This document shows, in pieces, positions 32,679 through 42,675 of a DNA stretch of 64,000 nt. The position numbers and the translations under genes are program-made. The stretch lies in assembly GCA_018524725.1 (NCBI GenBank), contig JAEUWP010000173.1, positions 1 through 64,000 of the forward strand. Direction: 5' to 3'. Origin of the DNA: Podaxis mareebaensis (taxonomy: Eukaryota > Basidiomycota > Agaricomycetes > Agaricales > Agaricaceae). The notes below the pieces were generated by a model. That model had not been told where the DNA came from and did not search any database. It was given only the letters and a program-made list of their open reading frames with translations. Each line of letters starts with the position of its first letter. The stretch's first letter is position 1.

Positions 32679-32965
32679 ACGTTGTGCAACTTGTCTGAAT
32701 ATAATCCTCGGGTGGTAGAACCGTGGCTTACTAAAACGCCTGCAATTTGGGGCTTTCTGCGGGTTTCGGACGTGAATCGTGAACCTGAGCAGCTCGAGGG
32801 ATACACTTCTGGATCATGCTAAAAACAGTAGGATCTTTTCTCTATCTGTAAAAAAAAAGCGGAATACATGTATCTTTCAATTCTTTCGAGAAAAATGCTC
32901 GCAAAGCGATTGCCGCGCCTATCGTCCAATGTTCAAAGGTGTTGATGGAAACTAACAAATACTAG

Positions 32966-33880
32966 GACCTCAATCCGACGGAGGAAGCAGAGTACTGGCA
33001 AGCACTGTAGCTATCACCACTGTTTCGAGAACAAATTGGCTTTAGTGTCCTATCCTCTGGAATGTAAAACGTACCATCCAATCTTGGAGGGCTCAGATCA
33101 TTTGGAAACGCCATTGTAGGTGCAGCAAACGTTGGTGCTCGAAGGCTTGCCACTAGTCTTCACATTGGAAAGCGTCGCAGTGTCACCCCAGTTGGTGTTA
33201 ATGCCAACACCTTCAGAGCCGCTCCTCAGGCAGATCTGCAAATGGATAAGCTCTTCTTAGTTTGGATGCAGGAAATAGGAGAGGAATCCAGTACGTTGTT
33301 GATGGTGACGTGGCGCTCGTAGCTGGTGGCACAGTTTCCGCAGGCGCGGTAAAGTTTGCCTGGGAAATGTGGGTGGCTAAGCAGGATTTGATGTAAAGAA
33401 ATCGGTATGACACACCGAAGTCGGAGGCGAAGAAATTGTTGATCACGACGCGGCCCGCACCGTTGTGCTGAACTGGTTAAACAGTTGGTGAGTTGTAGCG
33501 GGAAAAGATTAGAGAGACCTTACCAATTTTGTCTTCTGTGTGGAAGGCGCCACCACCATTAATCATAGAAACGTCGCCGGCGCCAGTTTGTTTCATCTAG
33601 AATTGTCTTAGAGAAGAAATGGCATACTTCAAGAACAGTACTCTCACAGTGATGGCATCTGAGGGGATCAAGGTGAGCGACACAAATGGATTTTGATGGA
33701 TAGATTTCACCTTCGCAAACATCTTCCCACCAGACATTGGTCACAGTGCATGTACCATGACAGTGGATACCTACACGGTGCCGTCGGTGAGTTCGCTAGG
33801 CCGACAGAGTTTGCGCTGAGGACGAACCCTCTGCTTGGTCTTTACCAATGATAACGTTAGATCAACGCTCTGGGTTCATA
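32966..33880 (-). pseudogene. Pectate lyase fragment in copy B, exons 7-14 reversed
   Basis: Reading the minus strand from about 33880 to 32966 gives the later exons of the lyase (VWWEDVCEGE region, VQHNGAGRV, LYRACGNC, GINTNWGD, YSACQYSASS). Frame damage and the loss of all upstream exons make it a pseudogene. Its upstream end is directly joined to the spacer equivalent to 29,200 of copy A. Confidence 0.88.
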
Positions 33881-34785
33881 TGGGAAGGATTACCAAGTTC
33901 GAGCAGGAGAGTTGTCGAGGAAAAAGGGATGCGGATGACAACAGAGGGGAAGAATAGTTGATTGTCCTATGCCTACAACATACAAATAATATACAATTGT
34001 ATCTAGTTTCAGTCAGCCGCAGGGGGACTCTACTCTAGCCTACAGTTACGCATGCCCATTTCGATCTAGTCTATGATGATGAGTGTCCAAGAATAAATGA
34101 CAATATTTATAGCTCGAGAGAAATGGGAGGCAACCAACTAGTGTCTGAGAATAGAAACAGTCCAAGAAAGAAACTATCTACTGCTGTCCTCTGGCTTCGC
34201 CTCTTTGACTCTTTCGCGCTCAGCCTATCTGCCAACCCCACAGGATATATAGGACCTTTCCAGCGGAACCTAAGTGGACGGGGGCTTAAACAGAAGCATT
34301 CTACTTCTTGCCCCTGAATCAAGAGTGTCGCCTCTCGGATACCCGGGAAAAAAATCAACGTATATGAATGTTTAACATGAACACAGGGAAGAAGGAGCAG
34401 AAGCACATCTTCTCGAATACGGTTGCATTTCGTCGATTTTCACGTCCACGAGTTTGGTAGACCTAGCACTTATTTGATACACCTTTCTGATGGATGCATG
34501 AATATATTTCCAGCCCTAGCTACTAATTGACTAGAAGTTCCGAGAAAGAAGGGTTAACAGTGACTTCGAAGTCGTCGTGTTTATATTCCTCCATACACGA
34601 AAAGTGTTATGTCTGGGTCAAGCGAAGTAACTGGTTTGGGCGTATACTAGTACGCCGGTGTGTCGAGTCAACCTGAGTGTTTGCAGGTGTTTGCCCCGAC
34701 AGGAGTATTTAAAGGCGATGGCGTCGCGCAGTTTCGAATCATTCTTCTCTTGACCACTTTGTATCATTGGCTCCAATTTCGACAA
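33881..34785. other. Spacer and phosphatase promoter of copy B
   Basis: Forward copy of about 29,200-29,860 followed by the phosphatase upstream region. The small conserved ORF of copies A and C is deleted here. Confidence 0.6.
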
Positions 34786-35400
34786 ATGGCAAAAAGTAAG
34801 GCTAAGGCGGCACCCAAGCGGTCATCAGATGCAGTCTCCACCATTATCCCATCCGCCCTCTACCTTGGCCCTTGCTCCGCAGCCTCATCCTCCTCATTCC
34901 TAACCTCCAACTCAATAAACCATGTCCTGAGCATTGGCATCACACCATCGCCCAAAGTTGAAGGTGTAACTTACCATCGACTTGCCTTAAATGATTCCAC
35001 ATCATCGTCGATCACGTCTACTATCGATGCCGCTATTAACATCATCGATTCTGCTTTGCAATCCAATAAGGGCCGCGGGAGAATCCTCGTTCATTGTTCT
35101 GCCGGAGTCTCCCGCTCTCCCACTGTAGTCACCGGCTACCTCATGAAGAAACGCGGCATGTCGCTCAAAGCAGCACTTGGGCAGGTCTTGCGAGCTCGGC
35201 CGCAGGTCTCACCAAATCCGGGATTTCTTGAAAAACTGAAAGAGTTGGAAATAGATCTCTTTGGCGTTTCGACATTGGACGTAGATGATCTCCCGAGACG
35301 AGAGGTAGATCGTCTGGCATTGTTCGCCGACCATGGGGAGGGAAAGGAAGGACTCTCCGGAGGTAGCGCTGTGGCCTCGATGATTCAGACTCAGGGATGA
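34786..35400 (+). CDS. Dual-specificity protein phosphatase, copy B
   Basis: Intronless and fully open, 204 residues, with P-loop HCSAGVSRS (Cys104, Arg110). It differs from copy C mainly at both termini (start MAKSKAKAAPKRSS; end SGGSAVASMIQTQG) and in EKLKELEIDLFG. The frame extends upstream of 34786 without a stop, but the chosen ATG aligns with copy C. Although the rest of block B is wrecked, this gene is intact, which suggests that the phosphatase is what selection keeps in the array. Confidence 0.88.
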   Translation: MAKSKAKAAPKRSSDAVSTIIPSALYLGPCSAASSSSFLTSNSINHVLSIGITPSPKVEGVTYHRLALNDSTSSSITSTIDAAINIIDSALQSNKGRGRILVHCSAGVSRSPTVVTGYLMKKRGMSLKAALGQVLRARPQVSPNPGFLEKLKELEIDLFGVSTLDVDDLPRREVDRLALFADHGEGKEGLSGGSAVASMIQTQG

Positions 35401-35774
35401 GTCAGCCCTGGTCATGTTATCCACCTTCTCTCATTGCGCGAGGACAGTCGAGGCAGCAAGTGTTGAAAGGAGATGTCTTCGACATTCTGTGGGTCCATTC
35501 TTGGATCCCTTATTTGGTAGTTGGCATTGGGAAGACGGTGGTCGACCGGTGGGTTATCTCAGTGGAGACGGAGTTTTTCGGGTAGTAGAAATTTTCCTGT
35601 AACCTGAAGTCAACGACTCGCGTTGTACTTCAGGGGCAAAGAAGAGCTGTAGTAGGACAACAGATATCATACTTGACACTTGATGCAGTATCTATGATGG
35701 GCTGGTTACGGATGGTTGCACGTCATGTGATATGGTCGGCTCTGAACTAAATCTACCTTAGCAAGTGAGGAATA
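35401..35774. other. Spacer after phosphatase B
   Basis: The first part (to about 35,600) resembles the phosphatase tail; the rest matches nothing in the window. No gene is seen. Confidence 0.4.
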
Positions 35775-36302
35775 GGTGGTCCTCAAGTTTGACAGCCAGG
35801 CTGATGCAGCTCAGGAAGATAAACGCTAGAGCAAATCTGACGTCTCTTGGCTTTCGGCACGCTGTTTTATTGAGGGTCTGGAAGTCAACAACTTGTATAA
35901 CTGATTTGTTGGAGCATTTTGGGGCAGCGGACCAGCCAGTCAAAATATATAAGGCCTGACTTCGGGTACTTTGTTTTATTCAAGCCTTTGCAAAGTTTTT
36001 GAAGTGTCCCTAATGAGAAGGTTATATTGTCATACTAGCCTATGTTGTCATTTATACCACCATTCTAACCAAAACATACGCCAGTAATCATTGATGCCGA
36101 AAATATACCAATGACAATGCATGATATTACATCCTCCAGTGCCTCCACCCCTTCACCAAACCTTTAAAACCACCCGCTGTCCTCACTTCTTGATTCCAAT
36201 TATATCACAAACATCTATCATGCAAGCAGCAGCCAGCACAGTTCGAAATGTACATATCGTACAAACATCCTCTATTCTGTTTGACGAACAAACACAACAT
36301 AG
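35775..36302 (+). repeat. Second copy of the alcohol dehydrogenase promoter and first exon
   Basis: This stretch aligns with about 43,388-43,936, immediately upstream of and into the zinc alcohol dehydrogenase gene. It shares the long motif around GTATAACTGATTTGTTGGAG, the AATGACAATGCATGA segment, the start codon (36220), ten codons of exon 1 (MQAAASTVRN against [10 protein letters not shown]) and the GT donor and AG acceptor of intron 1. It ends at the acceptor, where pectate lyase sequence begins. Confidence 0.85.
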
Positions 36303-37114
36303 GTATTCACTGCCATGGTGCATGCACTGTTACCAATGTCTGAAGGGAAGATGTTTGCGAAGGTGAAATCTATCCATCAAAATCCCTTTGCAGTTGGACT
36401 CACTCACTTTCGTCCTCTCAGATGCCATCACTGTGCTTGGAGTACTGTTGTTGAAATACGCCATCCCTTCCCTAAAATGATTCTAGATGAAACAAACTGG
36501 CGCCGGTGACGTTTCTACGATTAATGGTGGTGGCGCCTTCCATGCTGAGGACGAAATTGGTGAGGACTCTCTAATCTTTTCAGGTTACAAATAATGAGTT
36601 GTGTTAACCAGTTCAACACAACGGTGCGGGTCGCATCGTGATCAATAACTTCTTTGCCTCCGACTTCGGTGTGTCATACTGATTTCTTTACATCAAATCC
36701 TGTTTAACCAACCACATTCCCCAGGCAAACTTTACCGTGCCTGCGGAAACTGCGCTGCCAGTTACTGTTGCTATCAACAATGTACTGGATTCCTTTCCTA
36801 TTTCCTGCATCCACTGCTAAGAAAAGCTTATCTATTCATAGGTCTGCCTGAAGAGCGGTCCTGAAGGTGTTGGCATTAACACCAACTGGGGTGACACGGT
36901 GACGCTTTCCAATGTGAAGACCAGTGGCAAGCCTTCGAGTACCAATGTTTGCGGCCCTTACAAGGGTGTTTCCAAAGGATCTGAGCCCTCCAAGATCGGA
37001 CGGTATGTTTTTACATTTTCAGAGGATAGCATACTAAAACCAATTTGTCCTCGAAACAGTGATGATGGCTACAGTGCTTGCCAGTACTCTGCTTCCTCTG
37101 TTGGATCATGCTAA
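36220..37114 (+). pseudogene. Chimeric pseudogene: dehydrogenase exon 1 fused to pectate lyase exons 8-14
   Basis: The captured ADH exon 1 (36220-36249) and intron 1 lead at 36303 into pectate lyase exon 8 (GIHCHGACTVTNV). In the lyase frame the next codon is TGA where copy A has the Trp of VWWEDV, so the catalytic part cannot be read. Continuing from ADH exon 1 gives a different frame (VFTAMVHALLPMSEGKMF). The later exons (QTGAGDVSTING, HNGAGRIVINNFF, GINTNWGDTVTLS, YSACQYSASSVGSC) can be followed to TAA 37112-37114. All upstream lyase exons are missing. Transcription from the captured promoter is possible, but a functional enzyme is not. Confidence 0.85.
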
Positions 37115-37461
37115 GAATAGTAGGATCTTTTTTTCTATCTGAATGAAGTGCGGAATACATGTATCTTTCAATTTTTTGAGAAAAAAGGCTGGCAATGTGG
37201 GGTAAAGCGATTGCTTCCAAGATCGTGTTAATAGTTCGACGTTCAAACATATTGATGGAAACTAACGAATAGATCGTGTTAATAGTTCGACGTTCAAACG
37301 TATTGATGGAAACTAACGAATACCAGGACCACGATCCAGAAGTGTATCCCTCGAGCTGCTCAGGTTCACGACTCACGTGCGAAGCCCGCAGAAAGCCCCA
37401 AATCGCAGGCGTTCCGGTAAAGCCACAGTTCTATCATATACTCAGACATGTTACACAACAT

Positions 37462-38105
37462 TTATTGTCCCCACTCAATCGCGATTTCCATGATCTCCTG
37501 GGCTACCTGACTATGACCATACGTCCCAGTTTGAGAATTCCACGACGTGTGTACATCAATGAACCTCAGAGGCTCAAAAAGCCCCGCTCTCAAGAATCCT
37601 TGAGGATCCCTGAGGCCTACCTTGTTCGCTGCTTCGGCCCCCTTTCTCATTCTGGTACACACCCAACGCAAATCTAAGTCAGGATGATTGAGGTCAAACC
37701 GCAAATGAAATAAACATGCCTTTGATAATCAGTTGATGAAGTAGCGCGGGGGAAGTTCTCCCGCGTTAATGCATTCCTGAAGGATGATGCCGTATGCAAG
37801 AAGTTCGTGCCCACCATCCATTCTGTGATTAAGGTGAAACCTTCGGTTGGTTGGGCAGTACCACGCCTGACACTTCCTTGTTGAAATGCGGGATTACCCA
37901 TTGGAAGTCCGGCGTCGACAGCTGCGCGCGTGTAGTCTGCGGACAGCGCGGCGTACTGTGACCTCGTTGCAAAGACTTTCCAAGCTTTGGTGCCGACGTG
38001 CCAGATGCCTAGGCCTTCTCGACTGGCGATTCTATCGGCCCACCTGAGCATTTGGGTCACTGGTCTGCCGCTGCTTGTGTAGGTAAAGGTAACGTCGCCA
38101 GACAT
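37462..38105 (-). CDS. Gene X, copy C: conserved unidentified protein
   Basis: This is the best copy of gene X. ATG 38105 opens SGDVTFTYTSSGRPVTQML, SREGLGIWHVGTKAWKVF, FQQGSVRRGTAQ. The second part, in a different frame, reads DLNHPDLDLRWVCTRM, KVGLRDPQGFLRAGLFEPLR and EIMEIAIEWGQ to the stop at 37462. A good acceptor (CTGACTTAG) precedes the second part at about 37,675. The donor is not settled; between the two parts another frame (HRMDGGHELLAYGIILQEC) is also conserved with copy A, so there may be three exons. The product is about 200-230 residues, probably cytosolic, of unknown function. Its conservation across copies argues that it is a real gene. Confidence 0.5.
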
Positions 38106-38588
38106 CTAGTGGCAGATGGAGGACTGGTGTTGATGGTGGCTTAGAAGAAGGGGAGTAGGAGACTCACGACTTAGGGAACGTTGTTTGTAATACCTTGGAA
38201 CTATGAGAGGATGTCATGATAGGATATATAAGGCCTCTGCAGCACAGCCGAAGCATAGGAGAGTATAGAAGACAGGAGCTTAACAGAAGTCTTCTACTTC
38301 TCAACCCTGATCAAGCATTGTCACCCCTCGGATACCACGGGAAAGAATCAACATAGGTGAAGGCTTAACGTGAACGTGGGACGAGATGGAGCAGAAGCGC
38401 ATCTTCTCGAACACGATTACATTTCATCGATTGTTCTGGTCCGTGCCGTTGGTCGACCTAGCGCTCATTTGACACATCTTTCTGATAGGACATGAATATA
38501 TTTCCAATCCTAGATACAGATGACTTGAAGCTCCGAGAAAGAAGTGAGATCGTCCACTTTGGACGGCTCGTTGGTAACAGTATATCAA

Positions 38589-38786
38589 TTATGCAGGAAG
38601 ACCCGTTGCACTGTAGTGCACCTCAGGAACGGAGAGGAGCACCCACTTGCGACCTTCGTGCTCGTATACGGGGTGAACTGTACCAGAGCAGCCGTCACTC
38701 ATGACTTTGTTTTGCAACTCCATCCTGCGGGACAATCGTTGAGAGTGTTGAATAAGTGGTTTGTCAGACAAAAGATTACAATGCAT
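38589..38786 (-). CDS. Small conserved ORF, copy C
   Basis: The 65-codon counterpart of 29905-30102 (SDGCSGTVHPVYEHEGRKWV, LSVPEVHYSATGLPA). Length and frame are identical to copy A, with substitutions spread along it. It may be an exon of a longer minus-strand gene; unidentified. Confidence 0.4.
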   Translation of the reverse strand: MHCNLLSDKPLIQHSQRLSRRMELQNKVMSDGCSGTVHPVYEHEGRKWVLLSVPEVHYSATGLPA

Positions 38787-39147
38787 TAAATTCTTCCAGG
38801 TTATCCGGGGCCACTGACTTGCGCAAGAAGCGTGTGTGCTAAGGGTTACGAAGTGAGTGCCACGCGATTTCTAGGGACATGATCAGACAAACTGTCGCTA
38901 CGCCCTTGTCCTTGTGGCGTAGTTCCTCATATCCCCCGAAAAGGTCAACAGTGCGCACGACTTCAAAGTCGTCGTGTTTATATTCCTCCATGCGCGAAAA
39001 GTGGTATGTCTGAGTCAAGCGAAGTAACTGGTTTGAGCGTAAACTAGGACACCGGTTGAGTCAACCCGAGTGGTCGCCCCGACCGGAGTATTTATATGCA
39101 GTGGCGTCGCGGAGTTTGAAATCATTCCTCCTTTGACCACTTCGACA
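38787..39147 (+). promoter_or_regulatory. Upstream region of phosphatase C
   Basis: This segment is shared with the regions before phosphatases A and B, including AAGTCGTCGTGTTTATATTC and a TATTTATAT at 39089-39097, 59 bases before the ATG. Its conservation across the copies points to shared regulation. Confidence 0.45.
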
Positions 39148-39762
39148 ATGGCAAAACGCAAGGTCCAGGCGGCGCCCAAGCAGCCATCAGATAGAGTCTC
39201 CACCATTATCCCATCCGCCCTCTACCTTGGCCCTTGCTCCGCAGCCTCATCCTCCTCATTCCTGACCTCCAACTCAATAAACCATGTCCTGAGCATTGGC
39301 ATCACACCATCGCCCAAAGTTGAAGGTGTAACTTACCATCGACTTGCCTTAAATGATTCCACATCATCGTCGATCACGTCTACTATCGATGCCGCTATTA
39401 ACATCATCGATTCTGCTTTGCAATCCAATAAGGGCCGCGGGAGAATCCTCGTTCATTGTTCTGCCGGAGTCTCCCGCTCTCCCACTGTAGTCACGGGCTA
39501 CCTCATGAAGAAACGCGGCATGTCGCTCAAAGCAGCACTTGGGCAGGTCTTGCGAGCTCGGCCGCAGGTATCCCCAAATCCAGGATTTCTTCAGCAACTG
39601 AAAGGGTTGGAAATGGATCTCTTTGGCGTTTCGACATTGGACGTAGATGATCTTCCGAGACGAGAGGTAGATCGTCTGGCATTGTTCGCCGACCATGGGG
39701 AGGGAAAGGAAGGAGTCCTCGGAGGTGGCGCTGCGGCCTCTGTGGCTCAGACTCAGGCATGA
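39148..39762 (+). CDS. Dual-specificity protein phosphatase, copy C
   Basis: Intronless, 204 residues, P-loop HCSAGVSRS (Cys104, Arg110), otherwise as copy A. It combines features of the other two: the mid-region matches copy B almost exactly (KVEGVTYHRLALNDSTSSSI), whereas the C-terminus (EGVLGGGAAASVAQTQA) matches copy A. Such a mosaic suggests gene conversion among the three. The likely role is in dephosphorylating signalling kinases, possibly opposing MAP kinase pathways. Confidence 0.88.
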   Translation: MAKRKVQAAPKQPSDRVSTIIPSALYLGPCSAASSSSFLTSNSINHVLSIGITPSPKVEGVTYHRLALNDSTSSSITSTIDAAINIIDSALQSNKGRGRILVHCSAGVSRSPTVVTGYLMKKRGMSLKAALGQVLRARPQVSPNPGFLQQLKGLEMDLFGVSTLDVDDLPRREVDRLALFADHGEGKEGVLGGGAAASVAQTQA

Positions 39763-41070
39763 GTCAACCCCTTTATGTGACGATCATGTTATCCACCTGT
39801 CATTACGCGAGGGACGGTCGGGCAGCGAGACGTTTTGCAACCTTTCTATACTCCTCTACAGCGTTTCTTCATACGCGGCCTTCATCCCTGTCCTTCTCTT
39901 CCTATCGTCGGGTTTTTTGCTCTTTCGTAGGACCGGGTTTCGGGTAGTCTTGCTAATGTAGGAATCCACACAGTACCGTCCTCCTTGTCCCATTTTACCT
40001 AGACGTACCTACATTTTCATTGCCATCTGTAATTGGCCATTTTTCCTGGTGCCCAGAGGAAATCGCCTCTGATTTATAAGACCTGTCTTCACCGAGAAGG
40101 GTACTTAAATCACTGCTTTCCATGACAAATCCAAAATGTACTCCATCGGATTCAGCTTACTTGTCTCGCCCCCAGTAAGTTGCTGTGTTTCGGACCGATG
40201 CCGTTATATTCCTTATAGCTCCCGGTCCTCGGATGGTCCTTTGAACACGCTACCTTCATCCAAGCAGCATCTCTTGATGAATGAAACAGCAAATCGAAGC
40301 GAAACTGTGTCTGGCGTCGCATGTTTTTCACCTTTCGGAAGACGCCGAAGCGTGGGTTAGAATATGCCAGGTCTTCTGCAGTTAACGCACCGTGAAGATC
40401 ACCTCTCATTCATCCTACTTTTGAACATTTGCGAATTGCTACCATTGGATTCGAAGATCATCCTAGAAGGCACCCTTTCCTAAGCGCAAGTGTACTTGCC
40501 ATTGTGGGTGTAGCCCCATGGGTCCTCGTTCGGCAACCCTATGAGTTAGCGGTGGCTCCTGTTTCGCACCCCACACTCTACTGATTGGGTCATGACGAAC
40601 GCCCGAGGCATAGTGTTGACATCTATCCTCGTGTGGATTGCACCAAGTAGACGTATGCTGGCAAAGGTGTGCAGGTAAAATCTGATCAAGTCAAACGTTT
40701 CTCCTCACCTCAAGGTCGAATTTACGTTCAAGGGAGAATTGTCTTTTGTCCAGACTCCCACCCGTAATCATATTCCCAATTACACTTGTTTTGGATTGCC
40801 TTCAGTTCAGTTCCGCAAGTGTGAAACCAGCCGATCATCACCAGCACGCTAAGCCGAACAACACAGATGAATCTATTGGGACAAGGGTCAAATATCTTGA
40901 GAGCTCGACTTGCCCTGAAGGCAATCTCGCACCAAAACTCCGTCGAGGTCACCGAAGCTATGGGCGACATCATGGTAGGGTCACACCTTATCGCAAGCCT
41001 CCAATAATCCAGGTACGAAGTCAACCAATGCGAGTGTATTTGGCTAGGTGTAAAGTTATCTTTACAACGG
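39763..41070. other. Tail of copy C and intergenic region
   Basis: To about 40,660 it repeats the non-coding tail of copy A. From 40,661 to 41,070 it is unique and without a supported gene. Confidence 0.5.
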
Positions 41071-42675
41071 TCATACGACCCCCCAGAATAGCGGTAGTAT
41101 ATCGTCCCTCGTAACCCCCGTTTCATCTCCGTCGTTCGAATCTATGAAGATCACCTTCTCGAAACGCTTCCCCAATCGCTCAGATTGCTCTGTAGGAAAA
41201 TGATCCTCAACAACCTCTCTCAGAGGGTGTCCGTGGAGAAGCCGGATATTTGCTGTCTCGATCAAGGCTCCGACGTCCCTTGTTTCATAGTACCCCGTCC
41301 GGCCCGCGTCTGAGTAGATATGGAGGTTCTCGAGCCGATGAGCATACTTGAACGTGGGTTCTGGGGCATCCTCGTTGCGTTTCCGAAGAAGATCCCAGAG
41401 TCGGTGCAATTTGGTGCATAGCTCCTCAGCAACCCTGAGCGTGTGAAGCGAAGGAAGCGCCTCAAAAATTTGTTCGTCAAAGGATGCATCATAGTATGTT
41501 CCTGGGGCATACACAAGCTCCTGCACATCCTTCAGAAAATCGGTGTCGTTGGATTGGAGGACGAAATCTGGCCGATCCCATATGAAGTTTGCATAAAAGG
41601 TTGAGCCAACACGTCTAACCATAGATGCTTGGTTTGCCGTCGTCTCGAACGACGTCAACACAAGTTTTCTGACTGTTGGTAATGGCCTTCCTTCTCCCGT
41701 TTGGAAGAAATATTCAGAAGGGGCGAGGTATTGATACCTCTCATAGAAGCAACATTTGGTGGTGGGTGGAATAATGATGTGAGAGAACAGCAATCTGAGG
41801 TGATCCCCAGACCAATGCCATGGCTCTCTATCACCGACCTCGATATATCGAAGGGCTGGTAGCACCACCGGAAGGGCTGCTTCGTAGATGTCTTTCCCCT
41901 CCTCCAAACTATAATGTGTAGGGCCTGCACGGACGAGGACCAGCTCCTGTAATGTTTCGGAATTTGCCTCAAGGACTTGGAGGAATGTGATGAGATTGGG
42001 TCTGGCATCTGTTGGTTGATCATAAAGGTGGAATCGAACCAAGTTTCGAAAGCGGTTATAGGGCCAGGCGGAGACGTTGGATAGATAGACATTCTTGAGA
42101 CGAGGCATATCGTCATTGAAAATGCGAGGTAGGACGCTCACAGCATCCTCCGTATCCTCAATTTCCACCTCGTTTGAGATGGATTCCAATGTCGGTGCAG
42201 GGCGGTCCATCAAATCCCAAAAGCAAGAATTCCGAGCCCAAGCGGACTGCAGGTGAAGTTCCTGAAGTCGAGGGGTGTCGAAGGTGATTTCAAGAAGGGT
42301 ATTATACATGCTTGCTCCCGTTTCATCTGGCGATTCTCCAGGAAGCGTGCCGGTGAAGTAGAGTTTGAATGGGATGGTTTTTGAGCGGCGCAGGTACTCG
42401 AGTGCCCTTTCGACAGAATTGTCATTAAGGTGTATTTGGTTCCATAAGTTTGGGGTGGACAGCGCAATTTCCCTCCAACGGCGCGAGACCTGGATGGCAT
42501 AGACCCATTCATGAAGGTCGGTAGGCAGTGGGAATGGCATGTGGCTAGTAATGTCAGGCTGAAGGAAGGAGAAGATGGTGGCGAGAATCGGAGGCAGGCG
42601 GTTGAGCGACGAGGTGTTAAGATTACACAAGGATTTTGAATGGGCGATCGCCTCTTTCGCCAGGGCTTCCATCAT
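41071..42675 (-). CDS. F-box protein
   Basis: A single exon of 534 residues. After a short N-terminus the F-box is recognisable (LNRLPPILATIFSFLQ, then VSRRWREIALSTPNLWNQI, about residues 23-82). The remainder is Leu-rich with irregular repeats, consistent with a degenerate leucine-rich-repeat substrate-binding region. F-box proteins recruit substrates to SCF ubiquitin ligases through Skp1. Large families of such proteins are typical of Agaricomycetes, and the target of this one is unknown. Two ATG codons in a row occur at the start (42675, 42672). No introns are needed. The gene at 45659-47278 has a similar layout but little visible identity. Confidence 0.88.
   Translation of the reverse strand: MMEALAKEAIAHSKSLCNLNTSSLNRLPPILATIFSFLQPDITSHMPFPLPTDLHEWVYAIQVSRRWREIALSTPNLWNQIHLNDNSVERALEYLRRSKTIPFKLYFTGTLPGESPDETGASMYNTLLEITFDTPRLQELHLQSAWARNSCFWDLMDRPAPTLESISNEVEIEDTEDAVSVLPRIFNDDMPRLKNVYLSNVSAWPYNRFRNLVRFHLYDQPTDARPNLITFLQVLEANSETLQELVLVRAGPTHYSLEEGKDIYEAALPVVLPALRYIEVGDREPWHWSGDHLRLLFSHIIIPPTTKCCFYERYQYLAPSEYFFQTGEGRPLPTVRKLVLTSFETTANQASMVRRVGSTFYANFIWDRPDFVLQSNDTDFLKDVQELVYAPGTYYDASFDEQIFEALPSLHTLRVAEELCTKLHRLWDLLRKRNEDAPEPTFKYAHRLENLHIYSDAGRTGYYETRDVGALIETANIRLLHGHPLREVVEDHFPTEQSERLGKRFEKVIFIDSNDGDETGVTRDDILPLFWGVV

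Larger units (their letters stand above)
32021..35600 (+). repeat. Duplicated block, copy B, internally inverted
   Basis: The order relative to copy A is: pectate lyase exons 5-7 forward (32021-32370); gene X second part in reverse (32372-32815); the pectate lyase 3' flank forward (32815-32966); pectate lyase exons 14 to 7 in reverse (32966-33880); spacer forward (from 33880); phosphatase. So a segment equivalent to 27,245-29,200 of copy A was inverted, lost the first part of gene X, and contains a nested micro-inversion of about 150 bp. Confidence 0.85.
36303..40660 (+). repeat. Duplicated block, copy C
   Basis: This is the most collinear copy of block A: pectate lyase exons 8-14, gene X, small ORF, phosphatase and non-coding tail in the same order and orientation. 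It lacks the pectate lyase sequence before exon 8. A 39-43 bp tandem duplication lies just after the lyase part (ATCGTGTTAATAGTTCGACG at about 37,222 and 37,272). Confidence 0.85.
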
